Shown here: in pieces, positions 45,484-58,474 of the stretch
Position numbering within the stretch: the first letter of the stretch is position 1
Layout: each line of letters opens with the position of its first letter
NCBI GenBank assembly: GCA_025677835.1
Contig: JAIXMR010000015.1
Span: 62,001-126,000, forward strand
Source: Sporodiniella umbellata
Taxonomy: Eukaryota; Mucoromycota; Mucoromycetes; Mucorales; Rhizopodaceae
Length of the DNA: 64,000 nt
Reading direction: 5' to 3'
Notes under the pieces: generated by a model
Seen by the model: the letters and a program-made list of their open reading frames with translations, nothing else
Databases searched by the model: none
What the model was told of the DNA's origin: nothing
Made by a program: the position numbers and the translations under genes

Positions 45484-46775
45484 ATGAAACCCACTTCTAT
45501 TCATACAATACCAGTCAGCCCGCTTACAGAAGGCTATGATTCTCAATATCTCTCTGTAGAGAAATTTGATTTTCCTGTTCAAGAAAGCCGCCGGAAATTA
45601 GTATTCTTAGTGTCTCACGCCAATGGGTTTCATAAAGAAATATATCGTCCCTTAATTCAAAGACTGGCCAATAAGCTCAGACAAATTGACAATTATGCAG
45701 ATATTTCCATTGTATCCTGGGATGCTCGGTTTCAAGGTGAATCATCCAGACTCAATCAGGATCAGAGTAATATGCGATGTAAGCTGTTATCTTGTTTCTT
45801 TTTTTGGTATCTGACTTCATTACACAGACCGTTGGGCAGACAATGCCTTGGATACGAAGCAAGTGATAGATACATTGGAATTGAAAAAGGATGCGCTGTT
45901 ATTTGGAATAGGTCATAGCTTTGGCGCCTCTTCTATGTAAGTATATCGCATATATCGTCAGTAATAACCCTGTAGGATTATATTGGAGTCTTTTTACCCA
46001 AAAACGTTTGACGGTCTTTGTTTAGTAGAACCAGTGTTGCTAAATACTTTCTACCCAACAAACCTCAGAATGAAGGCCCCAATATACAGGTCAATAAATC
46101 GAAGAGATGAGTGGCCCAGCAGGTAGAAGTTTTGCCTATGTATTGGATTTTTTCTCTAGTAACTCAGTAATTGTTTGTATATATCTGAATAGAGAAAGCT
46201 GCTTGGATTTTTTTTTAAAGAGAGATTTTTGGAAAGCATTTGATAAACAGGCTTTGGAAAATTACGTGGTTAGGGGTTTTTTTTACTTGACAGAAACAAC
46301 AATACTAATACTACCGTCCCTAGAACTATGGTACGTACGAAACTGAAAAGGGAACCATTCGCTTAAAATGCACAAAGGAGCACGAATATGTACGTACTGT
46401 TTTACACTTCATATACTAATCTATTTAGCATGTATTTATGTGCTCTAATTTTGAAACTGTCACTGCGTTTAACTCTCTCAGAGCATTCCAAACCACTACA
46501 CGCTGTGTTTTTGGTCATCAATCTTATCTGTAAGCAATACATTCTGAGAAAGTGTAATAACGTATTTTTTTAGGAAAAACAAAGAAATGACAGACGCCAT
46601 AGTTAATCGAAACATCACAGTTGAATATATTGAAGGCTCACATATGGTGCCATGCGAGTATCCAGAAAGAATTGGTAAATATAATAGCATATCTTATTCA
46701 GCTGCTCAGTTTTTTTTAGTCCCTCAAATTGTTCAGCTTGTAGAGAGCATCCAGATGCCAAAATCTATGTTATAA
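45484..46775 (+). CDS. Alpha/beta hydrolase, Lpx1-like
   Basis: Serine hydrolase of roughly 330-350 aa in about seven exons. Exon 1 (from ATG 45484) contains the oxyanion-side VFLVSHANGFHKEIYRPLIQ and VSWDARFQGESS. Splicing (CGA T+AC) gives YRWADNALDTKQVIDTL, then LLFGIGHSFGASSM with the nucleophile elbow GHSFG, followed by IILESFYPKTFDGLCLVEPV. Later pieces are KRDFWKAFDKQALENYV, YGTYETEKGTIRLKCTKEHEY and TVEYIEGSHMVPCEYPERIG, the last with the catalytic-His motif GSHMVP. This set fits the fungal Lpx1/toxin-biosynthesis-peroxisomal hydrolase family. The C-terminus KSML is only loosely PTS1-like. Middle exon boundaries (46130-46560) are approximate. Confidence 0.8.
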
Positions 46776-49700
46776 AGAGCTTATTCGAAGTTTGGAATCT
46801 AAATAAAATTAGATATCGATTAAAAATACAGTTAAAGCTAGCTAAATTTGGATTTTTTTTAGTTTAACCATTAGCTTAAATACCAAAAACAAACCCTATT
46901 CGATGTATAAAACAAGACGCTACATATTAGTCATATCTTCGTTATGAGATACGTGTTTTTGAAACAAAGTATTCCTCACTAAGCTAATTCAATCCTAAAG
47001 TTAAATCTCTTTAAATTATGTTTCTATAATTTGTATTTTTTACGCCATTCATGGCTATTTTTATATTTGGGTACAACATGTTGTTTCTAAGGTCCATGTC
47101 GCGTTTTATAATACAGACTACGGACATCTATACGATATTTATTTTGAAAACACTATATACCATAATAATAGACAGCAACTTTGTTTATATAAGTTTGGAG
47201 CCATCCTCTTACTTTAGATGTTCATACTAATGGCTGATGCTCTTGAACAAAACAACACCTCACAGTATTTCCTCATAGATCAGAGTATACACATAAAGCT
47301 GAAAAGCTATATGGATGAATATACAGAATATTTCGCTAACCCATATAATTTCTTTCGTATGTGGACTCTTGCTTAACTAGTCGTTAGTTTATGAAAAAAA
47401 AGCAACAATTGAGTAGCAGGCAGTTCAATGGACACTAATACATAAGAGCTAACGATCTTTTTTTGGCTCAAATAAGTCAATCGTTTTATAGTTTCTCATA
47501 ATACCCCATTACTACCCTTTGCTTCTTCAAGACTCAAATACTTTTAGTAGTTATTCAGTCAAAATACAACGATTTTGGATATATACTTTACTTATGACTT
47601 AGCTGGTAGTATAAAACCAGAAGGCAAAAAGAAATCTATGCAAAAGCTATATTGTTTAATAGTCCTTTACAGGATTGCTTGTCTGTTTTTTTTTTTTTTT
47701 TTTTTTTTTTAAGAAAGCATGCGAGCCAGCCCCAATTGTTCAGGTTATGCATTAAATCTTCGTCTTTAAACTTTTGTTGTAGCCCGTTTTCAAATAACCA
47801 TTTAACTGTTTTATCTTACTATACAAAAACGCGCAAACATGCATATATATATATACAAATAGAGTTTATATGTGTATCTTCTCTTAACAAACACATCGCG
47901 TTGTTATAAAGAGTCACTCAAAGAAATACCGGGATTGAATGTTTTTGATAGCCAAAAAAACAAAGAAGCCGGCTTTATTTTATCTCCATACTAAAATAAT
48001 TTCGAACGGTTAGTAGAATGGCTCTAACTTATCCATCATTAGTTTTAATTGGCTAAAAAAACACAAAGGTTGCATCCGTGTGCAAATTCCTATATCGGCT
48101 CTCCTTTGATCTGGTACACTGATACAGTACAAGGTGAAATGCAGACTTTACCACGTGAAGGGAACTCTTGTCAAGTATGGTGTTACTGTTGTCATTTAAA
48201 AAGTACGCCATATTGACTAGCTATACAGAATGTTGAGGATAAAGCCATTGTTACTAAGCAGCTATATAACAAGTGTTAACTATATGGTTTTTTATATAGC
48301 CAATGGCCACAAAGGCTTTATGTAGAAGCTTTTCTTTTTCCTTCTTTTTGGTCGCAAATATGCTCCGTACGAAAATTCTCCAATTGGTTTTGAAAGCTTG
48401 AAGAAAAAATTTTCTTTGTCGCCATCTGATAAGATGTTTGAAGTGATACAGTCATTGTGCAAAACCGAGAGTTTAGTCAGTTGAACGCCAGTCATGAGGC
48501 GGATCATAAATAAGAAACTCTATGTTCTAAATCAATGGAAAATATCGGAATCTTACCTTGTTCAACGCTAGACAACAGAATTGCAAGATTCTTTATTATT
48601 GTGTCCCTTTTTTTTTTTTTTTTTTTTTAGCTTCGTTCTTTTTTTTTTTCAAAAAAAAAAGTGTTAGTTTACACAGGGTCTCAATCGTCAATCAGGCTTC
48701 ACCTTTTCAATACATACGAACTGCGAACCCATGAATTTTTGACAATACACCTGTGCCTTTTTGTATGAAAACTAAAAAGGATAAATGGCACGGTCATATT
48801 CATAGAAATGAAAGAAATATAGCCCCCTAAAAAAGGGCAAATGTATCCAAAAAAAGAGTAATACAAAAACGCGGGAGATTAATATTACACATCATAACAA
48901 AACAGTTTAAAGCTTTTGAGTAGCCAGTATGTGAATATGGAGCGCTTTTTGTTTATTATAAAGTGAGAAGAAGAAAAGTTCTTTTTGTATTGAAAGTGTT
49001 TGTAGAGTAGAAAAATAGTATATGTTTTGGTTGGCTGTCAAAATTTACTTCTCAGTCCAATCCTGGACATAGCTTTTTTTATCATCTAAACAGCTCATTT
49101 TAGACATATCCCTAACTACCATCAGGATTAAACATATCATACAAACCTTCACATAAAAAGGTTTTAGAAATTGAAAAGGATGGATGTCTTGTTGCGTTTT
49201 TAGTAAATTTTTTTTTTGGGAAGTAAAGATATAGAAAAGATACAAACGTATCGAACTTTGACTCATAGATCCCACTAAAGGGGTTTAGCGCTACGGAAAA
49301 GTCTTTAAATTTAAAATATATACACCAAACAGCTGTATTGTTTTTTTTATTATCATTTTCATGTATAAACATTTAGGCGGTTCACATAGAGGAAAACGGG
49401 ATGTAGTGCTTTAGACTTTGAAAGAACAATTACGGTGCAATGAAATCATTTACCGTTATGCTTTCGAATCATGTTGAAAATCAGTATATATACGCTTGTT
49501 GGTCATATAAAAGCTTTTGTATTTTATTTATGTATAATGAATAGTATACCCACAAAAATGCTAATGTGTTAGTTTTTTAGTATTACTCCCCGCTTCTCTT
49601 TTTCTATTTATTTATTTGTGCCATCAGTTACAAAAAAAGCAATTGTATTCCCTACTACCTTTAGTTTGAGCTTCTAACTTTTTTCTAAACAAGCCCCCGT

Positions 49701-51200
49701 AGTGTTATAAACTTCGTATATCTTTTTGTTGACCATGTTATTGTCTTAGCGTAAAAAATCAATGTCATTATCTGTAATAGTGAGAGTGTTTTTAAAACAC
49801 AAGAGGTCTATTTTCTACAGTGCGATTCTAAAAGGCACATGGTATATCTTGTGTATACAATTTACTCTAAGACGTTTGTACGCATCACTATTATCGCTTT
49901 AAAGTTTTGAATAGCTATAGGCAGCTTACAAAGTTTGGCTATTTGTGTTATATAGTTTTTTTCCTCAAAAAAGAATACATATCCTAATGTCTGGGTACAT
50001 CGGTAGTGCCGAGCTAAAACCTAATCATAACAACAATGTCTACATAGTTTATCTGTTAAAAAGGCAATGCTATAATATGTTATACTCTATACCCTTTCTA
50101 TAGTTGTCGATATAAACAGCTTTTATTGTTGCATCTCTTAAAAAAACACTCATACATACATAAACGCTAGAGGTTTACCAGTTATCTATACTGCGAAAGC
50201 CACAGCGCAACACTATAGTTTAGTTTAAGGCTTGTATTTCCGAAATCAGCTGTAAATACTGAGTGAGAAACGGTAAAGCAGTATCCTTTCAGTGGCCACT
50301 CACTTCTTTTCGAGGATGATCTGTGCTTCAAAATCCAAAAGAAAAATTGCGGAGACCGCGCCTTTTTGTTTCAAGAATGTTAAGTGCTTTTTTGTTCTGT
50401 AGAAACGAGGTGAGTGACTAAGATCACTTTCAAACTAGTATCCATAGGCTCTTTTATTTCAGATTGTGTTACTCAGAAAAACTTTACAAAGTCAGAATTC
50501 TGCTTTTGAAAAAACTAACGATTTTGGGTTCTTCTCTAACTATATTGGGCGAAAATCAAACACAAAACCCTAGATGGCCTTGTACAAAAAAAAATTTTTT
50601 CGTTTAACCTGTGCTTTTCAAGCACGCGAAAAGGAGAAGCGATTGATTGATAAGATCGTTTATAACTATACAATAAAATAAAATAAAGCCAACCCAGTGA
50701 AAAGTGTTAAATGAAGGAAAACAAAGGAGTCCTAAAGAATCAAAATACGAAAAATCAGAAAAATAGTAATGTCACCTCATAAAGTGTCCTTGTTATTTTA
50801 AAAAATAGGGCATTAAAAAGACTTTTGTGTAAATACACAACAATTCTGTAACAACACGTTCTTTTCTGCAAGAAAAAAAAAACACGCAATACAGCAATTA
50901 ATAAAAATACCCTTGGTAAAAACAAACAAACAATAAGCGCTGCTAAGTATCGTTTAGCAATTCTTCTTTTGTTTATTCGAACGAACTAAGACACATCTGA
51001 TAAAATGAAACAGGATCTATTGGTTTCTGTTTTAAAGATCAGATAAAATCCTGAGCTACCAAGGTAGTACCAACCTCTTGCAAAAGCAAACTTTTTTTTC
51101 CCGTCGAACAGTCTGTGTTCCTATATAAATAGTTTTGTTTTTTTTTTTGTTGATTTAAAGTTTTCTATTCAGAATTTTTTCATATTTCATTTAACAGAAA
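46776..51200. other. 4.4-kb gene-poor region
   Basis: AT-rich DNA with T tracts (47687-47710, 48608-48629) and no intact gene that I can support. Short open frames at 47218-47376 (51 aa), 48065-48199 (Cys-rich) and minus 49045-49372 are noted in the findings as possible relics or small genes. The last ~150 bp form the promoter of the MFS transporter. Confidence 0.5.
51122..51132 (+). promoter_or_regulatory. TATA-like box upstream of the MFS transporter
   Basis: TATATAAATAG lies 79 bp upstream of the ATG at 51201, between CT/T-rich stretches, in a position usual for a core promoter. Confidence 0.5.
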
Positions 51201-52875
51201 ATGTCTGCACCAAACACAACTGTTGCAGAATCTTATGACGAAAAACATCTGGTAGATAACCAACATCTTTCTGAATCAGAAACCATTGATGAGAGACTAG
51301 CTGGTGATACTGCTTTGGCAAATGCACCCTGGCAATATAAGCTAATTGCCCTGATCACAGCTTTATGCTTCCCAAGTAAAAAAAAAGCATAAAGTACATG
51401 AACAAGGATACTTACTCAGTTATTAGTTGGTTCTCATTTTTCTGCTAGTGCACTGGCTGCTATGAAAGCTCAGCTTAAGACAGTAAGTACCAGAGCTCCT
51501 TGCTAAAAAGAATCATTTAGCTAACAAAAATAAATAGCATCTTGATATCAACAACGCTGGATACGGTGCTATATCTTCTGCTGTCTCTATTGTAAACACT
51601 ATTTTCCCCATAATGGGTGGTATTTTTGTTGATGCCTATGGTTCCATTTGGGGTACCTTGACTGTCAATTCCATTGTAATCATTGGTAGTTTGTTGACAG
51701 CTATTGCTGCTAAATATCAATCCTACGGCCTTATGTTAGCCAGTCGTTTTATCTTCGGTATTGGTTCCGGTTTGATCGTGACCATGCAAGAAGCTATCTT
51801 ATCCAAATGGTTCCGTACTCAAAACTTGGCCATTGCCATTGGTCTCCAACTGTCTATTAGTCGTTTGGCTACTTTCTTGGGTACATTGGTGGCTAACCCT
51901 ATTGCTAAAACAACCAACGATTGGGTCTGGCCTTTCTGGCTGTCTCTTATTATGTGTTGCTTTTCTATTTTGATGAACATTGCATATGCTCTTGTTGTTC
52001 GTAGCTTACGCAAAGATAACAAGGGTGTTATGTCAACTGAAGAAATTCAGAAACTAAAACAAAAGAAGAAATTCGAGTGGCGTGCTGTACTCAAGTTCCC
52101 CTGGATTTTCTGGCAAATTCTATTGATCGAGTTTCTTTATGCCGCTGTCTGGTCTTCCTTCCAAACAATTAGTACCGAGTTTGTCCAGGTTCACTTTAAA
52201 TCCAACGCAGTTTTGGCTGGTTACAAAGCTAGTGCCTCTCAGACCGTACCTATAGTAGCTACTCCTATCCTGGGTATTGTCATGGATATGTACGGTTGCC
52301 GTGTAGATATTCTTTTGTTGTCTTCTGTTTTCTTGATACTCAGTACCATTTTACTCGGCTGGACCTATGTTAATGCTGTCGTGGGTATGGTCTTTTATTC
52401 TATCTCATTGGCCTTTGGTCCCATTGCTATGATCACCTCAATTGGTATGATTTTGCCTTCAGACTATATCGGTACCGGTTTGGGTATGTACAAGTCTTCA
52501 AATAACATTGGTACCACAATCTTGGATATTGTAATTGGTGTAGTCCAAGACAAAACACAAGGTCACTCCTATGTCGGTGTCATGGTTGTCTTTTTGGTTC
52601 TTGCATGTATTGGTTTCTTCTTAATTATCGGTTTGTGGATTACACAATATACTTTCTTTGGTAATTTGTTGGAGGCTCGTCGCCAAAAGCGTATGGCAAT
52701 GATGAAAGAACGTAACGATGCTGAAATTGATCTCAAGAAGAAGGGCTTGTCCTCTTACCACAACACTTCCACTAAATTACATGGCTTCTTTTGTTTGGGG
52801 ACCTTTGTCTCGGCACTACTCGTTGCTTGGGTTATTTTCATTTACTATTCCGTCAAAGGCAAAGGTTCTGCTTAA
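51201..52875 (+). CDS. Major facilitator superfamily transporter, MFSD1-like
   Basis: Twelve-helix membrane transporter of ~500 aa. Exon 1 encodes a hydrophilic N-terminus and the first helix (KLIALITALCFP). A short exon gives GSHFSASALAAMKAQLKT. The main exon starts LDINNAGYGAISSAVSIVNT. Helix 2-3 carries GGIFVDAYGSIWGTL, helices 4-5 contain ASRFIFGIGSGLIVTMQEAI and SKWFRTQNLAIAIGLQLSIS, and the second half has PILGIVMDMYG with an MFS-A-like loop and a C-terminal helix FVSALLVAWVIFIYYSV. The F-G-x-G-x-x...Q...WF...N.A.G.QLS pattern matches the MFSD1 family; mammalian MFSD1 is a lysosomal dipeptide exporter. The first intron's acceptor is ambiguous (51374-51430). Substrate and membrane are inference. 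Confidence 0.85.
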
Positions 52876-53289
52876 GTATGTAGATACATATACCCATATC
52901 CTATCCTCCTTACATTTATAAAAGTATTTTGGCTTAATTTCCTTGCCACTGCGGAAAAAAAATATTGTTCTTAATGCCCCCCTTCGAATTTTTTTTACTC
53001 CACTTATTATTACAAACCGCAAAATTTACTTTTATAACTTCTGGAATAAACAATAGATATACTTTATAAACTTTTTTGCGCTAATAGGTTTTTATGTTCT
53101 CTTCCAAAGGGAGTTTTTTTTTAAAAAAAATAAGCCTAATAAGATCTCACAGTAACGTTCGGTCTAAAAACACAAGAACCAGTATCTTGTATCATAAATA
53201 TTCACGACTGACCTTATAAGTATCTTCAATGCAGTAATTTTGCTTGAAAAAAAGTACAAAAATCCCGCTTTGTTTTTTTTTTTAGTCTT
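52876..53289. other. Intergenic region MFS/Nup85
   Basis: A T9A8 palindromic tract lies at 53114-53130. The remainder is AT-rich 3' flank and promoter, with no coding sequence. Confidence 0.4.
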
Positions 53290-55210
53290 ATGGATAGAAT
53301 TTTAAACGGGATCTGTAAATCAAAGGTTGAGCACGTTCCTCCTACTAGACATTATGTAAGGCTAACAAGCTCATCGTTCGCCTCATTTTAAACCAATACG
53401 AAAAACTTATTTAGTTGTATAAAGAATCAGCTTCATTATTTGAATCGTTCAAAGAGTAAATTAAAATTGACCTTTCGTAATTAAGACATATTTTGCTAGT
53501 GAAACAAACATTGAACTCATGGGCAAACAGTACACCCAAATACTCGAAAAGTACTACGAAACATTAGAACAAGTAATAGAAATGGGGTTTTTTTCTTTTT
53601 TTTTTTTAAAAAAAACAAAGCACCTTATTCATTTTAGTACAGAGCTATGATCAAAGCGCAAAAACTGAAAGAGCTATGATGTATGAAATCATGTCAATAT
53701 TCAAGCTTTGTCAACTCTTGTATTTTTCAGACAAAACCTGTGATTCTGAAGACCTTATACAGTGGCAAAATGAAACGTTTTATCGTAAGAACTACTTTAT
53801 AAAGATCCGTACGAATAAAGCTATACTAAAAACTATAATATTTGTATAGCACTCTTATGGCAATACGATCGTCATGCCATATACATAGATTTGCTAGAAC
53901 ACCAAGATTTCTGGCCTTTTGCATTTCGCCTTGCTATCTTTGGTCAAAAAAAAATTTTAGTTGATCTCTTCTCGCGTGTTATGCCTTCTCGGGAATGGAA
54001 ACATCTCTATGATCAAATACAACGTATACTCAACGGCAACTGCTCCCTTCAAGTGACTGCCAGTACCCACCCAGCGTATACAGTTTGTCTAATTTTAACA
54101 GGGGATGCTGAAACTATAAGCCAATATGCTATCCACCCTGCCCAATGTTTCCTAATTGATCGTCTTAGAGGAAGGCAAAGAATAAGTCCTGAGGGGGTTC
54201 TAGAATCTCTTTTAGCCGATAACATTTATCAAGCCTTGACAGCCTGTATAAACTATGACCCTTGGTTGCTAGCTCATTTGACTATTTTATTGGATCACAA
54301 AAAAATATTAACAACACCAGTTGTCATCGACAAAACAGAGATTGGCTGTAGGGACTATTTTGTGTTAATCTATTCTGCTTGCTTAAAACACACACACTGG
54401 GAAGAGGCATTTGTATACCTTTTATCTTGTGGTGACCTAGGAAAACAGGCCATTCAACAGGTATATAAATATATACGATCCAATAGTAAACTGTCTATTA
54501 AACTCCAGGCAGCATTTGAAAACAATAGAGTTTGATGAAAAAGCAGTAGACTTCTGTAAGAAACACAACATGAAGAAAGAGGGATTGTTGCTATATGAGG
54601 TATTCTTTTATGAACTCTTAAGCTGTAAGACACTATTTTTTATTCGTTTACGGTTTTTTTAGAGAAGAGCAGAAGATCTTTTGAAGTTAAAGGAGTACGA
54701 GTTGGCATATCATTACTACAATTTAGCAGAAAATACAAATCGTCGCGATGACGTGCTAAAACAAGTTATTTTAGAATATACAGCTTCAGGTATTTTCTTT
54801 TTGTATCAGTAAAAAGTGTAACTGACAGCCTTAAAAGACATTTTGGAAGATATATCAGTAAAAACTTCCAATGAAATATCAAAGCTTTTCATGCATCTAA
54901 AGGAGATAAAACGAAGTGTCAATAGTTCAGATTACATTGCTGCTAGCCGCGAATATCAAAACCTCGTCGAATCCATTTTGCCTGACTGGATCCTAAATCA
55001 CATTTTCTATTTGGGCGTTGATCTTCTAAAGAGTATGCATTCAGAAAAGTACATATAGTTTTTTAAACAAATTTCGTATTAGAGACAAAATTAGACAAAA
55101 GTACACTGCTTTATCTGAAAAGACTATGGAAGCAGCTGCAACAAGAAGATGTAGACTCAGACTCTCTAGATACATGCTCTATATTGATTGCTAGAGCACT
55201 AGCTGAATAA
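53290..55210 (+). CDS. Nucleoporin Nup85-like (Y-complex)
   Basis: Probable structural subunit of the nuclear pore Y (Nup84/Nup107) complex. ATG 53290 starts MDRILNGICKSKVEH; small exons follow (LYKESASLFESFKE; TQILEKYYETLEQ; QSYDQSAKTERAMMYEIMSI). The large exon at ~53850-54535 carries LLWQYDRHAIYIDLLEHQDF and WPFAFRLAIFGQKKILVDLF, the alpha-helical 'hxDFWPFxxRLxxxGQ' crown pattern of Nup85, plus LLADNIYQALTACINYDPWL. Later exons give CKKHNMKKEGLLLYERRAED, EYELAYHYYNLAEN and ALKDILEDIS. The last ends ILIARALAE* (TAA 55208-55210). Total is about 500 aa, shorter than animal or yeast Nup85. The call rests on the helical pattern and the FWP motif, with no sequence search. Confidence 0.65.
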
Positions 55211-55610
55211 AAAATCACTTCGTAACCAGCACAAAATTGCTTTAAAGTAAACATTTGAAGATAGGAACAAAGACAACAAACAACCATTAGCCTAGTGCCA
55301 CTTTTTGTTTTAGTATATAAATCTATTGTGTTTGCTTTGTTTCTTTGAGAAGTTCAAACGTTCGAGTTTGAGTAGGAACGTACGTAGAGTAAATTATATT
55401 TAAACAAAAGTATCGTAAAGTTATCGCCGTTTAGTAATTTTTATGCATGTGGCGCCTTAAAAAGTTAAAAAAAAGGTTATTTTAGACTGTTGGTTTTATT
55501 TACTCGTACAAAATAGTGAGGTAAAATTTTATAACTTCTGCTGTTCATTCGCTCTAAGTTGCTAACTCCAAACGCTATACACCTGAAAGCCATTAAAAAG
55601 ACCTTTACCA
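55211..55610. other. Convergent 3' region Nup85-like/translin
   Basis: AT-rich, no ORF. It contains 3' flanks of two converging genes. Confidence 0.4.
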
Positions 55611-56591
55611 TTACTCTTTTCTTTTCTTGACAACATCCTCTTCGTTCTCTAAAGTCCTTTTCTTTGCAGTATGTAATCCTCTAAGTGTAATGTCGTAAAC
55701 TACTTCTTCAATTTTTTTCACATCATATTTGATGCTATCGAACCTATACACACATCGTTTTTTTTTAAAAAAAACATTTACAATAGCATTGTTTTTACCT
55801 TTTGCGTATGTTATCATTTTTCAAATTCAGTAGTTGGAATCCAGAACTTAATTCCTTTACGTGCTGAGAAATGACTAATGGACGCTCATAATCACCAACA
55901 GTTACACAGTTTACTGCTAATCTTGACTACGTTTAAAAAGCTGTGAGGCGAAAGTTTGTATTTTCCTTCTCTGTTTTTACCAGCTCGTTTATAAGTGATA
56001 TATAGCCTTGCAAAATGTCTTCTAAAGGAATGTGAAATCCTTCAACGTTATTGTGAATGTCCACTTTGACTAAACAGTTATTAATAATGGTGCTTTAGTT
56101 TTTTACACTGAGCTGTACCTCCAAGAGAAGATTCTATTGTAGGAATTATTGTGCTAATGATTTGACCATTTTCCAAGTAAGACTGAAATATGACCAAAAA
56201 AACAAGTTGGTGGACTACACGAGACCACATTTCGTGATATCGATAAAATTCATTTCGAACCAGGTCAGACAATGTCTGAAGTTGTTCGCGTGCAACTTTG
56301 TAATCGACAGTGGGGACTGAAAATATTGAGACAATGTAAACAAGAAGAGGAATGAATGCATATACGTATATAGATATTTACCTAAATCTGTTGGATTAGC
56401 GTGAATTTGACTTAGCTGAGATGTTAACAGTCGACTTGTTCTATCCAACTCTTTCACTACAGAGCGGATTTCCTGAAAGGAAAATTTGTGTAAATAATAT
56501 ACTTTATGGTTTTTTTGTCGCTGTTTACGTCTCTTCTTATAGCGTCCTTTTCAAAAGACTTTTGTAAATCATTAAAGAAGTTCAATTCCAT
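55611..56591 (-). CDS. Translin
   Basis: Single-stranded DNA/RNA-binding protein that in other eukaryotes forms an octameric ring and, with TRAX, the C3PO endoribonuclease. ATG 56591 starts MELNFFNDLQKSFEKDAIRR, then EIRSVVKELDRTSRLLTSQL, REQLQTLSDLVRNEFYRYHE with MWSRVVHQLVFLVIFQSYLE, and the diagnostic C-terminal exons LEDILQGYISLINELSRLAV then NCVTVGDYERPLVISQFLS, and GFQLLNLKNDNIRKRFDSIK followed by YDVKKIEEVVYDITLRGL. These are near-exact translin motifs (NxVTxGDYxRP; LNLKND.[IL]RK). About five introns interrupt the gene, and the tail ends with a basic KKRKE. No TRAX gene lies in the window. Confidence 0.95.
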
Positions 56592-57133
56592 TTAAATAGT
56601 AGAATAAAAAAACAATCTGAGTTCTGTTTCCTTTTTTTGAAAGGTGAAAAAAAGTCTGTGCTTGGATTTTGTGACCCTTTAATATAGTTGCTCGTAATTC
56701 TAGATAAAGTTTAATGTCGACCTGTATTATGATGGTACCTATTGTTATTGTGTTTTTTTTTTTTTTTTTTGGTAAAACCATAGCTTGGTACAGTTATTGT
56801 TTCATAGTTTACATTGGGAATCTACGATTGTAGACAATTGGTTCAAAAGCGCCCTATAAACAGCATTCTTTTACCTTAAATATGTGTATTTTGTAAGTTT
56901 CAGAGCCATGAATTATCCCAAAGCTCTATGTAATATCATATATATGCTTAATTTCTTAGCTAGCAGTATCACATTGTATATAAATAAAGGTGTAGAAGTT
57001 ATATTTTCTATACATTAATCCTTTATTTTCCCTTTCATATCAATAAAATATTCTCCTGTAAGGATTCCCTAACAGAAGCATATCCCCCAAAATTTCTTTT
57101 TGGTCTTTTTCTTCTTCATTTTTTTTTAAGAAA
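56592..57133. other. Divergent promoter region translin/coiled-coil gene
   Basis: 540 bp with a T tract (56754-56770) and TATATAAATAAA near 56977-56988 facing the plus-strand gene. No coding sequence. Confidence 0.45.
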
Positions 57134-58424
57134 ATGTCTTGTAAACTTGTCTACAAAAAAGACTTGTCGCATGTATATGGTATTCACTACCTATAAGTTA
57201 TTATAAATGCTTATCTTTTCAGGTGTCGATTGTGAATGGGATATAACTATCCAAGACTTGTGGACTTCAAAGCCCGCAGAACCAAAACTGTCACTTGTAA
57301 AACTACAAGAGAGTAGACCTGACTTATCAACTCAAATGCTGTTTTCTCAAGCTCTACTAGAATCTCACGGTTTCGAATTTATGTCTTTTAGTGAACTAGA
57401 GCTACTAAAGGATGAATACAAATCACTTCAACAACACCAGAAATATATACAGCAGTGTGCCGAGCTTGAGAGACGTCTTTGTAATATAGACCGCTCATGG
57501 AGTACTTTTCCCTGCCAAAAAATAAACGTTATGAGAAACCGTTGCGAATCTGTAGAAAGTCAAATATACTTTATAAGGCAAAGTATTTTAAAACATTCAT
57601 CTGCTGTCCTTTGTAAAGGTATCAGTTTACAAATCAAGGAATCAGAAGAGATAAAAGAATATGCAAACAAAGTAATTCAAAAGTTTGACAGCTACATCCA
57701 CCTTAAAAAAGCAGAACATAAGCTAAATTTGCTATGTAACAACTTTGAAAAGCTATTAATGAGGCGAAAGGGGCTTCTGGCCGAAAGGGATCAGTACAAA
57801 GCAGAATATCGTGACTTGAATAGCTTTTTTAACGGTGGAAAGGAAGTGTATTTTGCTGGAATTAAGGAATGCTGCATTGCACAAAAAAATTCAATGCTAT
57901 CGGGGGAAAGAAAAAACCACAAAAATAGAGAATTACAAATTCAAAGCTCAAATCAAATGCACAAAGATCATAGCATCCAGTATAAATCAATTGCACTTGT
58001 TCAACAAGTGACAAAACAAACAAAAAAACCAAACGCAGAAACTATAAGAGCTTACAAAAACGTTGAAGATCAGATTTTACACAAACAAGATACTGAACAG
58101 CGCTTCAGTGACTCAACGACAAATTATAGAGAGAGGTTTGACAAAGCAAAAAGTTTGGACTTAGATCAAGTAAAGCACCACGAAGATTTAAAAAAGCTTA
58201 CTACTAAGGCTCAAAGGCTAAGAAAAAAATTAGCAGAAGAAAAAGTACAGGCAGCAAGAGCTTCGAATCCATCTGAACTAAGAGAGAAACTGCAAATCAT
58301 TTTATCCGGTTTACAAGTAAACTACGAGCAACGGTTAAAACAAGAGGTCCGAGAAAATCAATTACTAGAAAAGAAAATAGAATTTATGAAACGGCAATCT
58401 GTAAATACGTTATACTCAATTTAG
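57134..58424 (+). CDS. Unrecognised coiled-coil protein
   Basis: I do not recognise the family. ATG 57134 starts MSCKLVYKKDLSHVYG. A 57-bp-class intron ends at TTTTCAG, and G+GT restores Gly before VDCEWDITIQDLW. The remaining single exon (to 58424) is ~400 residues: a short globular-looking start with MSFSELELLKDEYKSLQQHQ, then long helices with Cys residues and a final coiled coil (KLTTKAQRLRKKLAEEKVQA, ...LKQEVRENQLLEKKIEFMKR). It ends VNTLYSI*. The pattern of a short N-terminal module followed by coiled coil occurs in HAUS/augmin and kinetochore subunits, but nothing diagnostic is visible. It is divergent from translin and separated by 540 bp. Confidence 0.75.
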
Positions 58425-58474
58425 ATTTAGATAAAACAGAAGCAATTAGAAATTACGGAAAGTTAGAAGACTTT

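Noticed and set aside
49045..49372. Two overlapping minus-strand frames (76 and 86 codons)
   Set aside because: Neither has a recognisable motif and a splice join could not be made convincing.
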